Shown here piece by piece: positions 1-12,015 of a DNA stretch of 64,000 nucleotides (positions within the stretch are counted from its first letter, which is position 1; every line of letters starts with the position of its first letter). A model generated the notes under the pieces. It had not been told where the DNA came from. It saw only the letters and a program-made list of their open reading frames with translations, and did not search any database. The translations under genes were made by a program, and so were the position numbers. Source of the DNA: Eriocheir sinensis (lineage: Eukaryota > Arthropoda > Malacostraca > Decapoda > Varunidae); assembly GCF_024679095.1 (NCBI RefSeq), contig NW_026111172.1:408354-472353 (forward strand), read 5' to 3'.

Positions 1-2
1 AG

Positions 3-3000
3 CGCACCACCATTATCCCTGCGAGGTCGGAGATGCTATTACCCTGTCAAATTACGGGTGCCCCCCCGGCTAGCCTGTGTGTGGTAGAGAGTGGAAGTCG
101 ATGTCCGGTAGAAAACGGGGTGATTGTAGGCAGTACTCTGGTAGACCCTGCTGCAGCGGAAGTGCCTGTCGTCGTGGCCAATGTCTCCTTCAGTCCAAAG
201 AAAATAGAACAAGGGACCATGGTGGGGTTGTGCCAAGAGATCGACCAGGAACCGAGAACCTGTGTCTGCAGGAGAACCCTGACGAAGCCCCAGGAGGAGC
301 TGCCCGACTACCTGCGCGACCTGTTTGACAGGAGCTCCAAGTGTCTAGAGGAGCCCCAAGTGGAACAGCTCAGGGAGCTTCTCGTGAGGAATGCAGATGT
401 GTTTTCCACAGGAGACCTGGACTTGGGGTGTACGGACCTGGTAGAGCACCACATCGACACAGGTAGCCACCGCCCAGTGAAGCAAGCTCCTCGAAGGATG
501 CCACCAGCCCGTCGCAAGGAGATGGATGAGGTAATGGATGATCTCCGGCAACAGGGGTTAATCGAGCGGTCCAGCAGCCCGTGGGCGTCTGCTGTAGTGC
601 TCGTCAGGAAAAAGGACGGTTCCCTCAGGTGCTGCGTGGACTACCGAGCCCTCAATGATCTCACCATCAAGGATTCAAACCCACTCCCACGGATCGACGA
701 CACGCTCGACGTCTTGGTGGGCTCCAAGTGGTTTTCAACACTGGATATGAAGTCTGGGTATCACCAAGTCAAAATGGCGGAACAGGACAAAGAGAAAACA
801 GCCTTCTCCTACGGTCAAGGCCTGTGGCAGTTTAAGGTCATGCCCTTTGGCCTGTGCAATGCGCCGGCCACGTTTGAGCGGCTGATGGAGAGGGTGCTGG
901 AGGGACTTCACTGGAAGACGGCACTCATCTACCTCGACGACGTGATTGTCTTTGGCCAGACCTTCGAGCAGGAGATGGAAAGGCTATCAGAGGTTTTCGC
1001 CCGGTTTAGAGCTGCACACCTTAAGCTCAGCCCGAAGTCAGGCTGTCTGTTCCACACGGAGGTCCAATACTTGGGACACATCGTGAGCGAGGCTGGAGTA
1101 CGCACTGATCCTGAGAAGGTGGCTGCGGTAAGGGACTGGCCGACACCCACCAACGTGACGGAGCTGCGGAGCTTCCTCGGGTTGTGCTCATACTACCGCA
1201 GGTTTGTGAAAGGCTTCGCTACGATTGCTGCACCACTGCATCTCCTGACGAAGAAGGGGCGCAAGTTTGAGTGGACAGCGGAAACTCAGGTTGCCTTTGA
1301 GAAGCTCAAGGAGGCCCTCATCAGCTCGCCCGTACTCACCTACCCAGACCCCTCTAAGCCTTTTATACTGGATTGTGATGCCAGTGATGAGGGGATTGGT
1401 GGAGTGCTATCTCAGGCATGTGCCGACATGGAACGGGTTGTGGCCTACTTCAGCAAGAAGCTCACCCCAGCCGAAAAAAACTATTGCGTGACCCGGAAAG
1501 AACTCCTGGCAGTAGTCAAGAGCCTTGACTTTTTCCATGCTTACCCGTACGGTGCAACTTTCACCATCCGCACGGATCACGCTGCATTGCGGTGGTTGAA
1601 GTCACTGAAAAACCCCGAGGGCCAGCTTGCTCGCTGGATAGGTAAACTAGAGCAGCATCACTACACTATTGTGCACCGATCTGGGCTAACACACGGTAAC
1701 GCGGACAGCTTGAGCCGGCGCCCCTGCCAACCTGAGTGTCAACATTGCCTCCAGAGGGAAAGCGTCCAGAATATGTGCCGCCGCACTACAGTGGAACAGA
1801 CAGTGGAGGTGCCATGGGAAGACTTGGGAAAACTGCAGCGGGAGGACCGAGATCTGAGACCAATTATGGAGTGGCTGAGTCAGTCGTCAACGCGACCTGG
1901 GTGGGAAGTCATCTCGAGAGAAAGCCCTACCACCAAGAATTACTGGACTCAGTGGGACACTCTTCGAATAGACGACGGGGTGTTGCAGCGACGCTGGGTC
2001 TCTCATGATGGTCTTGACCACTACTGGTCCACGGTGCTACCTGTGAAGTCCCGGGAAGGCGTCTTGAAAGAAATGCACGACAGCATCACCAGCGGACACC
2101 TTGGGGTAAAGAAGACACTGAGTCGCCTGCGCCAAAGGTTCTACTGGGTTGGCATGAGGAAGGACGTGGAAGAATGGTGTCACGCATGTGAGGTGTGCTG
2201 TGCAAAGAAGGGCCCCAAGAAGCATCACCGTGCCCCATTGCAACTATACCAGGTTGGAGCCCCCATGGAACGGGTGGCAGTGGATATAGCAGGACTCTTG
2301 CCTCTGACGACGAACGGAAATAGGTACATCTGTGTCACAATGGATTACTTCACCAAGTGGCCGGAAGCCTACGCCATCCCTGACCAGGAAGCCACTACCA
2401 TCGCCAAGGTTTTGGTGGAGGAGTTCTTCTGTCGTTTCGGTGTGCCTAACGAGCTCCATTCCGACCAGGGAAGGAATTTTGAGTCAACAGTCCTTGCTGA
2501 GTGCTGCAAGCTTCTGGGTATCAAGAAGACCCGGACCACCCCTCTGCACCCACAGTCAGATGGAATGGTGGAGAGGTTTAATTGGACATTGGGCCAGGAG
2601 TTGGCCAAGCAATGCAACAATGATCAGTCTTCATGGGATCAGAAGCTGCCTGCGCTCCTCATGGCCTACAGGTCTGCCGCCCACGAGACTACGGGTATTC
2701 ACCGCAAAGCTGATGTTTGGACGTGAGCTGCGATTGCCGGTGGACCTACTGACAGGAAGGCCTCCTGGGGAAAGCCTTCCAAGGGACACCTCCAGTTTTG
2801 CCCGTCAACTAGAGGAACGGCTGGAAGAGGTGCACCATCAAGTCCGAGGTGCCTTGAAGTTCTCCGGGGAGGCCATGAAGTGCGGTTACAATATGAGGGC
2901 AAGCCACGTTAACTTCAAGGAAGGAGACCAAGTCTGGCTTTACAACCCGCAGAGGAAGAAAGGACAGTCTCCGAAGTTACAGAGCCCCTGGGAAGGCCCT

Positions 3001-3377
3001 TACACTGTGCTAGAACGCCTCTCCGACGTGACTTACCGAATCCGGAGAACGGAAAGGACCAAGCCGAAAGTTGTCCACGTCAACCGCCTATGGAGGTACC
3101 ACGGTCCGGGAAACTACACCTGGAACAACTACAGACACCCAGCAGCTGACGAAAACGCAAGGGACGTCCAGGACCGAGAGGAGGTCGACGACGACATAAG
3201 CCTTCTGGACCTTTCAGCGAGGAGATAACCTCCGGCTCGGCAGATGTTCCAGGGACACCCCAAGAAGCGGACGACGACGAGGCGCACCAGGAGACAGACG
3301 CGCAGGAGGCACCGAGCAGAAGACAGAGACAACGCAGGCGTCCACAGCGATACGACGATTATTATGTTTTTGATTAA
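3..3377 (+). pseudogene. pol: Ty3/gypsy pol polyprotein (RT, RNase H, integrase), two frameshifts
   Basis: The frame is open to the window edge, so the first ATG at 33 is internal. Counting it as residue 1: reverse transcriptase covers about 140-390 with the catalytic YLDD at 300-303; RNase H covers about 445-565 with Asp449 in CDAS; the integrase zinc finger has His682, His689, Cys716 and Cys719; the integrase core has Asp751, Asp811 and Glu847, a D-59-D-35-E spacing. An extra base near 2697 shifts the reading to a second frame, which carries the C-terminal integrase GPY/F module (GPYTVLERLSDVTYRI, about 2995-3050). Near 3186-3200, at a GAC repeat, the coding signal returns to the first frame and ends at TAA 3375-3377 with a basic tail. 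The polyprotein would replicate and integrate the element. Nucleocapsid and protease are off the window. Confidence 0.93.
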
Positions 3378-3428
3378 TTCTCTTACGTTTGTATATAGTT
3401 AAGTGTGTGATCGGGACGATCACAATTA

Positions 3429-3440
3429 AGAGGGGGGGAT
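3429..3440 (+). promoter_or_regulatory. Polypurine tract
   Basis: A run of A and G (AGAGGGGGGGA) lies directly before the LTR start. This is the expected plus-strand DNA primer site of an LTR retrotransposon. Confidence 0.8.
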
Positions 3441-3442
3441 AG

Positions 3443-3818
3443 TGTTGTGCTGGAAGCTTTCCCCGGCGACCATAGGCCTCTAGAAGGCTCCCGGAGAACG
3501 AGCAGGGGGCGGGGAGCAAAGCCCGTCCAGCGCCAGGCGCCAGGCGGGAAGTGTTGCCAACTCGCATATATTTTTGCTACATGTTCTTGTATGATCTAAA
3601 ATATACTGTAACATTCTAGACTGTACTGTTCTGGATATACATAGGAGAAGAGGGCAGTCCCAGTCATAGTAAGCTAGTGGTAAGTGAAGAGTCAGAGTGA
3701 AGTGTACTACTAAGGAAGAATATTAATCTACAGAAGCTGTGCAAAGTGTTTACATATCTGCCTCCCACGGAGTCTCCTGACGGCGACACGGAACCCAAGT
3801 AACACGCCCGGCATAACA
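3443..3818 (+). repeat. 3' LTR, about 376 bp
   Basis: The LTR starts TGTTGTGC after the polypurine tract and ends GCATAACA, an imperfect 8-bp terminal inverted repeat (7 of 8) with canonical TG...CA ends. A TATA-like CATATATTTTT at about 3564 could be the U3 promoter. The boundary is deduced from these ends alone because the partner LTR is outside the window. Confidence 0.8.
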
Positions 3819-3849
3819 ATACCTAGTCAATGAAGCATTCTTTTTTTTT

Positions 3850-4131
3850 TGTGTGTGTGTGTGTCAGGGGAGGTCTATGCTGTGTTGTGCTGTGTGTGTG
3901 TGTGGTCTACGCTGTTCTATGCTGTGTTTGTGTGTGTGTGTGGTCAGTGCTCTGTGTGTGGCTATGCTGTGTGTGTGTGTGTGTGTGTGTGTGTGGAATA
4001 TGCTGTGCCCGTGTTTGTGTGTGTGTGCGTGCTGTCTATGCTGTGGTGTGCTGTGCTTCTATGTCTGTGTGTGTTGTGCTGTGTCTGTGCTTGTGAGTGT
4101 GTGCGTGTGCGCGTGCGCTGTGGCTGCATAT

Positions 4132-4174
<43 letters not shown>
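3850..4174 (+). repeat. (GT)n-rich microsatellite
   Basis: Interrupted GT/TG repeats with blocks related to CTATGCTGTG, ending in a purer (TG)n run at 4134-4172. All frames look open because of the dinucleotide repeat, so this is not coding. Confidence 0.95.
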
Positions 4175-4176
<2 letters not shown>

Positions 4177-5339
4177 AACGTTCTATAAACACGGTAATAT
4201 TTTAGTGTGCCATTTTTCTATCCGTTTTCTTCATCAGAAAACCATTTTCTCCTACTCAGCAACCAGTGACGTCATCCATAGCCCCGCCTTCCTGCGCGGT
4301 GGTCCGACTTGGTATATGTAGACTTAGGCAAGGGGGTTCTCTCTCCTCTTACTACGTAAAGACTATTGCACCCAATAACAATGCCACAACTTAAGAAAAG
4401 ATAACAGGGCTAATATGTCTGCAACAATACACAAGAAATATCCTACACCGTAAGCAGACTACCGGTGTTAGCAAAAGTAAACACATAGAAATAATTATTA
4501 TAACCCGACACAATAGTTACAATGCAGCAACGGAAGTTAACACCACCAAAAAGACACAACACATAAACAAACACGAAATATAACTCCAGTGCCCAGCAGT
4601 CACAAACACACCAAGTTATGTCACGGTACTCCCGCATGACATTGAAAACGAACACTAAAGCACAAAACAAGCAAACGAAGCAAATACTACACTCGCAATT
4701 AATATTTAGACTTAAACACAAGTCTCAGTGTCCAATACCGGCTCGACGTTACATTCACGTTACCAAAGCGCTAATAAATGGAGCCTAAGCGCTGATCGGA
4801 CAAGCCGAAAAGCACTGAATGGCACAGACTGATATACAGTCGGACACAATCACGAGGCACTAAGCATGCCCCGGAGTCAGTTCAGTCCACAGGCTCGCTT
4901 ATAAGCAAGTTACCAGAGATGTGCTCGCTACGGTGGTTCCTGAAGAGACTGCCTTAAACTGCTGAGGCAATGCAGGAGGTAAAGGAGATTCTGGGGTCCA
5001 ATTATTTAGTCAACTGAAATGAAACCTACTACTGGGCGCTGAACGAACATTTGAAACATACGAGAAATAGTGAAGCAAGGAGCCAACGAGAGAGGGGAGA
5101 AGTAATAGCTTCTCACAGATACTCACTTCGTTACTTAACATGCCTTTCAACAACTTATCCCTAACAACGCCTGAGACTGAGAGGGAACTCAAGTTCCCAA
5201 GTCTTGGGTGAAATTTTCCGTGAACCTCCAAGTCAAAAAGTAGCCCAAAGAGAAAATCATGCATATAAAAAGTAAACACCCATCTAAACTTTAATTGTAA
5301 TATTGAATATAGAGAATTAAATTTATAAATATATCAAAA
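4175..5339. other. No recognised feature
   Basis: AT-rich single-copy-looking DNA. Short open frames on both strands have no recognisable motif or splice context. Confidence 0.5.
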
Positions 5340-5653
5340 GAGATGCGATGGCTGAGTGGTTAGTGTGCCGATCCTGCGTTCCGCCTCGTCCTGAATGATG
5401 CGGGTTCGAATCCGCCGCTACCACCGATTTTTCAGTCACTGCCGAGTGGCCAAAGACTACCCACATGCTGTCCTGAAAACCACCTATCAACCCAGACACT
5501 AAAGGACCTGTTCAAGTGAAATTAAAAATGAGCTCCTGCGGCAGCATGAACCAAGAATACATGGCGCCACTATAAACACTTGCCTGCGCCATGAGGGACT
5601 CAGGCCGATCACAGGCTCCTAAAGAGAAGCCTACTGGCGTCATAGCCCATGAC

Positions 5654-5689
<36 letters not shown>
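5340..5689 (+). mobile_element. tRNA-derived SINE family A, near full length
   Basis: A tRNA-like head with an A-box-like TGGCTGAGTGGTTAG and a B box GGTTCGAATCC is followed by a non-tRNA body (starting about TTTTTCAGTCACTGCCGAG) and an (A)n tail at 5656-5688. The head resembles a class II tRNA (Leu/Ser) but does not fold to a full tRNA. The same body occurs on the minus strand at 43795-44159, with partial copies at 8259-8486 and 60305-60425. Transcription would be by RNA polymerase III and mobility by a LINE in trans. Confidence 0.9.
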
Positions 5690-6100
5690 ATGATTTTCCA
5701 TTTCCCTATCGACGTGAGATAAATTGCGACCTTGGCAACCTTAAGCATGGTACTTAACCTTTACTTTTCCACGGTACACCGAGCCACGCCGCCACGCTAC
5801 AAATTAAAAGAGAACTTGAGCTTGTGCACAGTTATAGGGCATTATGAGCGATAAAGATTGGTACTACTCAATTTGAAAATTGGTCGATTTGTTTTGAGTT
5901 AGGAATCTTTTATCCTAAACCGCATGATATTACTTTTTTTTTTTCCACGATTTCAACTGCATCATCTTATGTGGCATTCGGTTAACTTACAGGTGTTACT
6001 TGAGTTTTGCCATCACAGATTTTGATATCTTGTCCAATGAATCTTCAGAAATTTCATAAAAATATTTAATTTCTTCCACTTTCCTTCCTACCAACCCCAA

Positions 6101-6136
<36 letters not shown>

Positions 6137-6499
6137 CTCAAAAGTTCCCTGCACTGTAGCTTTAAGTGTCCTCTAGTCCCTTAGATCTAGAGCACTCATC
6201 ATGGAGAAACCTGAGGTTGGAAGACTTAGAAACTCTGGTTATGGATCCTAATTGGCTTGCCAAGTAGGGTGCCGCAAACCTAAGGTTTTGCTCCAGAAAC
6301 ATAACCTGAGACAAGTTTACTCTGAGCAGCCCAGCAAACTTGTCTTTTGATATTTGCATCAACAACTTCGATGATTATCATTTAGCTTTTGGGTCCGATT
6401 CTTCATGCATTCCTTCAGAAGGTCTTTGGTTGGTACGACTTGACGATGTTCAAAGGGTATCCTGGACAATCATCCTGGCTTGTTGCTGTTTTCTGCAAG
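5690..6499. other. No gene seen; (CA)n at 6113-6138
   Basis: AT-rich non-coding DNA with a short perfect CA microsatellite. No coding or TE motif recognised. Confidence 0.5.
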
Positions 6500-7884
6500 G
6501 TGACGCCGATTTTTTTTAAAGGGAGATAAGTCAGCCACCTCAAATTATCGCCCAATTAGCTTAACATCAGTTGTAGGCAAGATGTTGGAGTCAGTTATAG
6601 CCAGGAGCATTCGGGACCATCTAGAGAAGCATAGTTCAATTCATGACAAAGCATGGGTTCACGAAGAGTAGGTCTTGCCTTACTAATCTATTGTCCTTCT
6701 ACACTAAAGTAATCGAGGCGGTTCACAGAGATGAAAGCTATAACATTCTTATCTAGATTTCAGTAAAGCATTCGACAAAGTCCCCCATCACCGGCTATTA
6801 CTAAAATTGTAGGCTCACGGCATAGATTGGAGAGTCTTGAACAGGATCAGGGCGTGGCTTAGTGGTAGAAGGCAGAGAGTGCAAATCAAGGGTAAAAAAC
6901 CTGTATGGGGCTGTGTTATGAGTGAAGCCCCACAGGGGTCAGTGCTGGGTCTGCTGCTTTTTATCATTTACATCTGATTTGGACACAGGAATTAATAGTG
7001 ATGTTAGTAAGTTTGCAGGTGACACCATGATCTGTGAAGTAATCCAGTCAGACCAGGACGCTAGCGTTCTCCAGGATGAGCTTGACAGACTATATGATTG
7101 GGCACGGAAAAGGCAGATATAATTCAATGTCGGGAAGTATAATATTCTGAGCGTAGGTAGGAATAACCCCTTACACAATTACTCCTTAAATGACACTCTT
7201 CTAAGCAGGTCTGGGTGTGACAGGGAATTAGGAGTCTTAGTGAGCATTGACCTACGTCCTAGGGCTCATTGCATTCAGGCTAAGAATCGTGCAAACAGGG
7301 TACTGGGTTTCATCTCTAGGAGCGTAAGCAATAGGAGCGCTGAGGTCATCCTGAAACTTTACTTAGCACTAGTTAGACCTCATCTTGATTACGTGGTTCA
7401 GTTCTGGTCCCCCTACTATAGACTGGATATCAAGATGTTAGAATCTGTACAGAGAGGGATGACAAAAATTATTCAAGGGGTGAGAAACTTGCCTTATGAG
7501 GATAGACTGAAGCATTTAAATCGACACTCTCTAGAAAGGCAAAGGTTGTGAGGAGAACTGATCGAAGTCTATAAATGAATGAAGGGCTGAAGGGGATGTC
7601 AATAGGGTTTTGGTTGTAAAAGAGCCAGGTAGGACACATAGCAATGGTTTTAATTTTGACAAATTCAGATTCAACAAAGACATCGGCAAGAATTGGTTCA
7701 CCAGTGGAGTGGTGGATGAGTGGAACAGACTTGGCTGTCATGTTGTGTGCCAATACCATAGGTACATTCAAGAAGAGGTTGGATAAATTCATGGATAGTG
7801 AGGTAAGGTGGGGGTAGACTTAAAGGAGCTACCTTGTATAGGCCAACCGGTCTCTTGCAGACTCCTTACGTTCTTATGTTCTTA
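6500..7884 (+). pseudogene. CR1-like LINE reverse transcriptase remnant
   Basis: Broken reading frames carry CR1-like RT motifs in order: NYRPISLTS (about 6545), LDFSKAFDKVPHHRL (about 6755), APQGSVLG (about 6925), FAGDT at about 7010 where FADDT is expected, then RPHLDYVVQFWSPYY and YEDRLKHLN near 7375-7530. Several stops and frameshifts kill it. The 3' end carries short repeats of TTCTTATG at about 7865-7884, like the short tandem 3' tail of CR1 elements. The 5' end is truncated. Confidence 0.88.
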
Positions 7885-8258
7885 TGCTTGTCGTCTGCTT
7901 TATCCCGCTTGCAAAAGCCCAAGGAGTCAACACCAAGAGGGCAGCAGCTGTGCATGGGTTCAATTTCTATGTGGTTTTATGGACACATATGAACTGACTT
8001 TACCCGTATGGGCCGTCGCATGCAGAGCCAGGCCCGCGAAAGTGTAAAGTAAAGCAAAAAATGACCGACGTAAAAGAGGTTTTCAGCAATAAACTTTCAC
8101 AGGAGTATGTAGGGATAATTAAGGAAAAGTTTTGTGAGAAAACATTTATAGGTGTGTGGTGCAAAATTCGACCTTTTAATAAACCAGTAGATCACCTTAA
8201 TTGCTTGGCATTTCTGTGTTATGTGTTAGTCCGTTGATCAGTTAGAGTGGTCGAGTTT
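7885..8258. other. No recognised feature
   Basis: Non-coding spacer between a LINE 3' end and a SINE fragment. Confidence 0.5.
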
Positions 8259-8486
8259 TTATTTTATTTCATTTATTTATTTATTTATTTTTTACGTCGA
8301 AGCCTGTAGCACCAGTAAGCTTTTCTTGAGAGGCCTGGTGGTCGGCCCGATCCCGTCATGGTTCATGCAAGTGTTTTTAGAGGCGCCATCTTTTCTTGGC
8401 TCATGCTGCCCCCCGGAGCTTATTCTTGAATGACTTGGACGGTTCTTCTAGAGTCCGGGTTGATCCGATCACTCCCGGTCAGCCAA
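8259..8486 (-). mobile_element. SINE family A fragment (3' body)
   Basis: Begins on the plus strand with a T-rich (ATTT)n stretch, the reverse of the tail, and continues with the family A body (GGCGCCAT, GGCTCATGCTGCC, CGGAGCT). The tRNA-like head is missing. Confidence 0.8.
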
Positions 8487-8636
8487 TCGGGGCCTAACAG
8501 CCAGCAAGATATGCAATATTTCCGGGGCCGGCGGCGCACCTGCGGTTTACCGTCGGTGTACCGCTACTTACCTCAACTTGACATCGTTATGCAACAGAAG
8601 GTCAGAGTGTTCAGCCTTATTTGCTTCTAGTTGAGA

Positions 8637-9515
8637 TCAGAACAACCGTTTCTGAAGACTTCTGGGTTGAACTGAATTCACAACTTTGAGGGATATATCC
8701 ATGACTTCCTTCATATTCAACTTCTTACCACATAGTGCTTGTTGATGAATAAATGCAATGATTATTAAAGTAGTTAGGGAACCTGTCGTCACTCTTGCAT
8801 AAAGCAGTGAACCCACTGATTCAGCCAGCCATTGCAGGTGTTCCAACAGTTGTTATTGACAACAGCTTACTCAACGGCAACTGTGTACGATGAACAAAAT
8901 CACTGAAAGTCTTAAATATGTCTTCACCCCTAGTTTTTCCTGTTAGTGGTAGGATTTTCAGCTGTTCCTCTTTTGTGCTCATGTCTTTAAACACCAATCT
9001 AATAAAAATGCACAACTGTGATGTATCAACCACATCAGTAGACTCATCAAACTGCAATGAAAAGAACCTACACTCACATGTGTCTTTATGCAGCTGTTCA
9101 CTCACTTCCTCAGCCATACTTTAACTGTGCCTTATGACAGTGCTTTTTGATAACTAAACATCCCTCAGAGAAGACAGAATTTCAGACATTTTTGAAATTT
9201 TCAAACAATGATTCTGCTGATTCTAAAAAGGCCTCCTTGAATATTTTATTCTAAGCTGAGATTTCAGGTCATGAAATTTCCTCTTTCTTAGCTCACCTTT
9301 AGGTGGGAAGTCATTGTCATACTTTTTGTGACAGCTTTTGAAATGCCTCTCAAGATTTCTTTTTTTTTTTTGCTAGAGCTGGAGACACATGACATCTCAG
9401 GCCAACACACTTCAAGTTATTCATGGTAAAAAAAATAAACTTCCTCCCATTCACTGTGAAAATGGTACGTTTTGGCCACTTTAGTGCTTGGTCCAGCACT
9501 CATTTTTGTTAAACA
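8637..9515 (-). pseudogene. hAT transposase-like pseudogene (ZBED5/GTF2IRD2 type)
   Basis: Reading from about 9510 down, one sees a BED-finger-like start (KTYHFHSEWEE), then KGELRKRKFHDLKSQL, then an open stretch at 9117-8821 with FSLQFDESTDVVDTSQL and ITTVGTPAMAG, and finally HQQALCGKKLNMKEVMD at about 8740. These match the order of motifs in hAT-type transposases and the domesticated ZBED5 and GTF2IRD2 proteins. Stops, frameshifts and an A-run at about 9360-9370 interrupt the frame, so it is dead. Its TIRs were not found. Confidence 0.82.
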
Positions 9516-10178
9516 ATTTGCCAATAATCTGTATTTGAAAAAATAAAGATATTACTGCAGTTTAACATGACAACTGTAGCTAGGCCAAAGTTTCAACAAT
9601 TGTGGTTTCCAATACCAGAGACAATTCTTTATGCTGCCGTGTAAAGAAGGTGACTGGGAATGCAGTATCAAAGAGTAGTTACCAGATAGGATTATCTCTA
9701 ATTTTGACAACTCCTTAATATTGACTTTTACTTTTCATTACCAAATTCATTAATATAATATTTATCTTGTATTTTTAAGCATATCAAACCACATGATAGT
9801 TTAGTACACAATTGATGAAAACTTGCTAAGCAATTTCCTGGCCAGGAGTGAGCCAGCACCAGTCCTGTATGGACGCGAATGCTTCCTGACACATGGGACG
9901 CGAATGCTTCCTGTTACACAGGGAGGCGATGCACAGTAGCTTTTCTACACTTGTGATTCTCATATCTTCATAATGATAATCTATTCCCAGAATGAGAAAA
10001 AAACAAAAACAAAAATCAACACGATAAGCTCACGTTTTGAGTTTTAGGTACAGCGGGCAACAACAGTAATAATAATTTATCACAATGATTTTGATGTAAA
10101 TTTAAATATGAATTTTCTATGCTATAGCATTTTATGAATGATAAATCATTAAATGTGATTTACTAAGGCTGCTAAGCC
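9516..10178. other. No gene; short direct duplication
   Basis: The 18-mer GGACGCGAATGCTTCCTG, differing at one or two bases, occurs twice at about 9871-9915. Otherwise AT-rich non-coding DNA. Confidence 0.5.
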
Positions 10179-10239
10179 ATGCGATCAACTCGAGACGGGT
10201 TTGTGATCGACCAGTCGATCACGATTGGCGGACTGGCCA

Positions 10240-11276
10240 TCCCTGGCATAGACATATGCCAATGCATCTGTATACAGGTGGGCATTTTTGTTAAAATATG
10301 GTTATCGTTCAAGATATCGTATATCTGGCAAGAATATCACATGAGGCAAATAATAACCAATATGACAGAAATCCCTGTGAATCTAGCAGAAGTTATCTAT
10401 CTAACTGGCAGAGTCAATCATACATCTAGCAATTTTTTGTAAGTCTTAAAGAAATTAACCTATGTCTGGAAGAAACTCTTGTATATTGGACAAGTTATCA
10501 CATGTCTGGCAAAGTCTGATGAAAACTGATTAAAGTCTGGCAAAAGTTTTCTTGTGTGTGGCAGAAGTTATTTGTATATGAATATGGCATAAATTTTCAC
10601 ACATCTAGATGTTAATGAAATGTCTGACTGAGATCAAAAAAATTCTTGATTCAATGCTTTATTCAAATCATAACTCCATACTCATCTGTAACAAAATTAG
10701 AAAATAATTATAAATGGAGACACTGTCAATAATGAGAAAGAAGATAAAACAAGAGTAAGAATTAATAACAAGGTATCTGAGTGAACATTAACCAAAGCTA
10801 CTCATACACTAACATATTAAACATCTTAACCAATAAATCCATAACAAATCAAGTATTGCAGCTGTGCATTCAGCAAGCTGTTGTGTGTCTGGCAGGATAT
10901 TATATGTCTAGCAGAAACTGTGCTATGTTTGGTAAAGGTTTAATACATTTGGAAGAATTTATTTGTATGTACAGCAAGTTATATTGACCTTCTAGAATAA
11001 GCTGTAATATAAATAGCAGAACTTAATTGTACTATTGGTAGAAATTGACCCACATCAGAATTATCAAAGGTCCCATCAAAGCTTTTGTGTGTTACCAGGA
11101 TGTGATCGTATGAATACGAAACTTGTCATACAGTTTACCTTCTCTCGACCCGCTTCCTTTAGCATACAAAATAAGTTAATAGAAAGTGTTGTACGTTTTG
11201 CAGAAGTTAGTGTCCATATAAAAGAAGAATATAAATTTGTCTGTCAGAAAATATTATACATCTGGTATATATTGTG
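10240..11276 (+). repeat. Highly degenerate tandem repeat, unit about 30 bp
   Basis: Variants of a core TCTGGCAGAAGTTAT recur roughly every 25-35 bp across most of the stretch, for example near 10320, 10388, 10405, 10465, 10515, 10560, 10890, 10910 and 11250. Units are strongly diverged, and 10600-10800 is mostly free of them. It reads as an old decayed minisatellite. Confidence 0.6.
10663..10685 (-). CDS. METTL18: Candidate last coding exon of METTL18
   Basis: On the minus strand a good acceptor (TTCTAATTTTGTTACAG) is followed by 23 nt that, joined in phase to the G left by the 22026 exon, read D-E-Y-G-V-M-I and stop (TGA at 10665-10663). An AATAAA at 10663-10658 overlaps the stop. Relatives carry a short tail containing a Gly-Val motif at this place, which is weak support. 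The exon is tiny, its tail is shorter than usual, and it would imply an 11-kb intron. A better last exon may exist elsewhere. Confidence 0.33.
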
Positions 11277-11744
11277 AGTGTTGTAGTAATATCGTGTTTT
11301 TCCCTCCTCTAAAAGTTTTATCCTTGAGATGGTGATGAACGAAATAAATGAAAGCAACAGAATGAGAAAAACAAAAAAAAAAAAAAAAAATAGACATATT
11401 CAATATTTTGTATTTGGTGGGATGTACATTTTATAGGGAGTAACTTCCTGCCCTCATCTTTGATCTCTTTTGATAAGCTTTGCAGCATGCAGGGGATATA
11501 CGTGGAGACATGTACTCTAAATATCATAAATTTCTGGGGCTCATGGATGTGGACATAAAGGATGATAGTAAAATAATTACATACCTTGCTGTTTAATATT
11601 ATGTTGAAGAACAAAAGAACTCATTTCTGTCTTTTGTTGTTCAGTTCTTAAACTTCATCTGAATTATCTCCCTTTTAACACCTGAAAAGATAAAATAGTT
11701 ATTAAGAGAGCAATTTAGTAGAAAATATATACACGTATCTATCA
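11277..11744. other. No recognised feature; short A-run
   Basis: AT-rich sequence with an (A)n tract at 11372-11389. No gene recognised. Confidence 0.5.
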
Positions 11745-12015
11745 CACTGACTCGATAACCAAGGAAAATTGCATTTAACCCCTTCACTGCGATTGACATG
11801 GATTTCGCCTTCACTGGTAGCCTTCTAACATGTACTCCCAGGTCTTTCTCTGCCTCTGTGGTGGATAGTGGAGTGTTTCCCATGTGGTATTGGTATGCTG
11901 GATATACCCTCCCAAGGTGCATGACTTTGCATATGTCTTCATTGAATTGTAGCAGCCACTTTTTGCTCCACTCATGTAGCCTGGTGATGTCTTCTTGTAG
12001 GAAGTCCGCATCCAA
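11745..12015 (-). pseudogene. LINE reverse transcriptase fragment
   Basis: The minus strand reads LQEDITRLHEWSKKW, then FNEDICKVMHLGR, then TEAEKDLGVHVR. This is the post-catalytic RT segment (W...W...FN..KC...LG...EKDLG) of CR1/Jockey-type LINEs. It is a short fragment without catalytic residues. Confidence 0.8.

Larger units (their letters stand above)
1..3818 (+). mobile_element. Ty3/gypsy LTR retrotransposon, 3' portion
   Basis: The window opens inside the pol gene of an LTR retrotransposon and runs through reverse transcriptase, RNase H, integrase, a polypurine tract and a 3' LTR. The domain order (RT-RNase H-INT) is that of Ty3/gypsy rather than Ty1/copia. The 5' LTR, primer binding site, gag and protease lie before position 1, so LTR divergence and target-site duplication cannot be read here. 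Sequence just after the LTR begins ATACCTAG. Two frameshifts make this copy defective. Confidence 0.95.

Noticed and set aside
3830..4192. Cys-Val rich small proteins
   Set aside because: GT repeat artefact in all three frames.
4443..4721. 92-codon minus-strand open frame
   Set aside because: Cys/Phe/Val-rich low-complexity translation with no motif or splice support.
5340..5425. Functional tRNA-Leu or tRNA-Ser gene
   Set aside because: Acceptor ends do not pair and a shared SINE body and poly(A) tail follow.
11775..11800. Left end of a TTAA element (TTAACCCCTTCACTGCG)
   Set aside because: Resembles the 27229 MITE end but lies within or at the edge of a LINE fragment, and no partner end was found. 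Possible but not supported.
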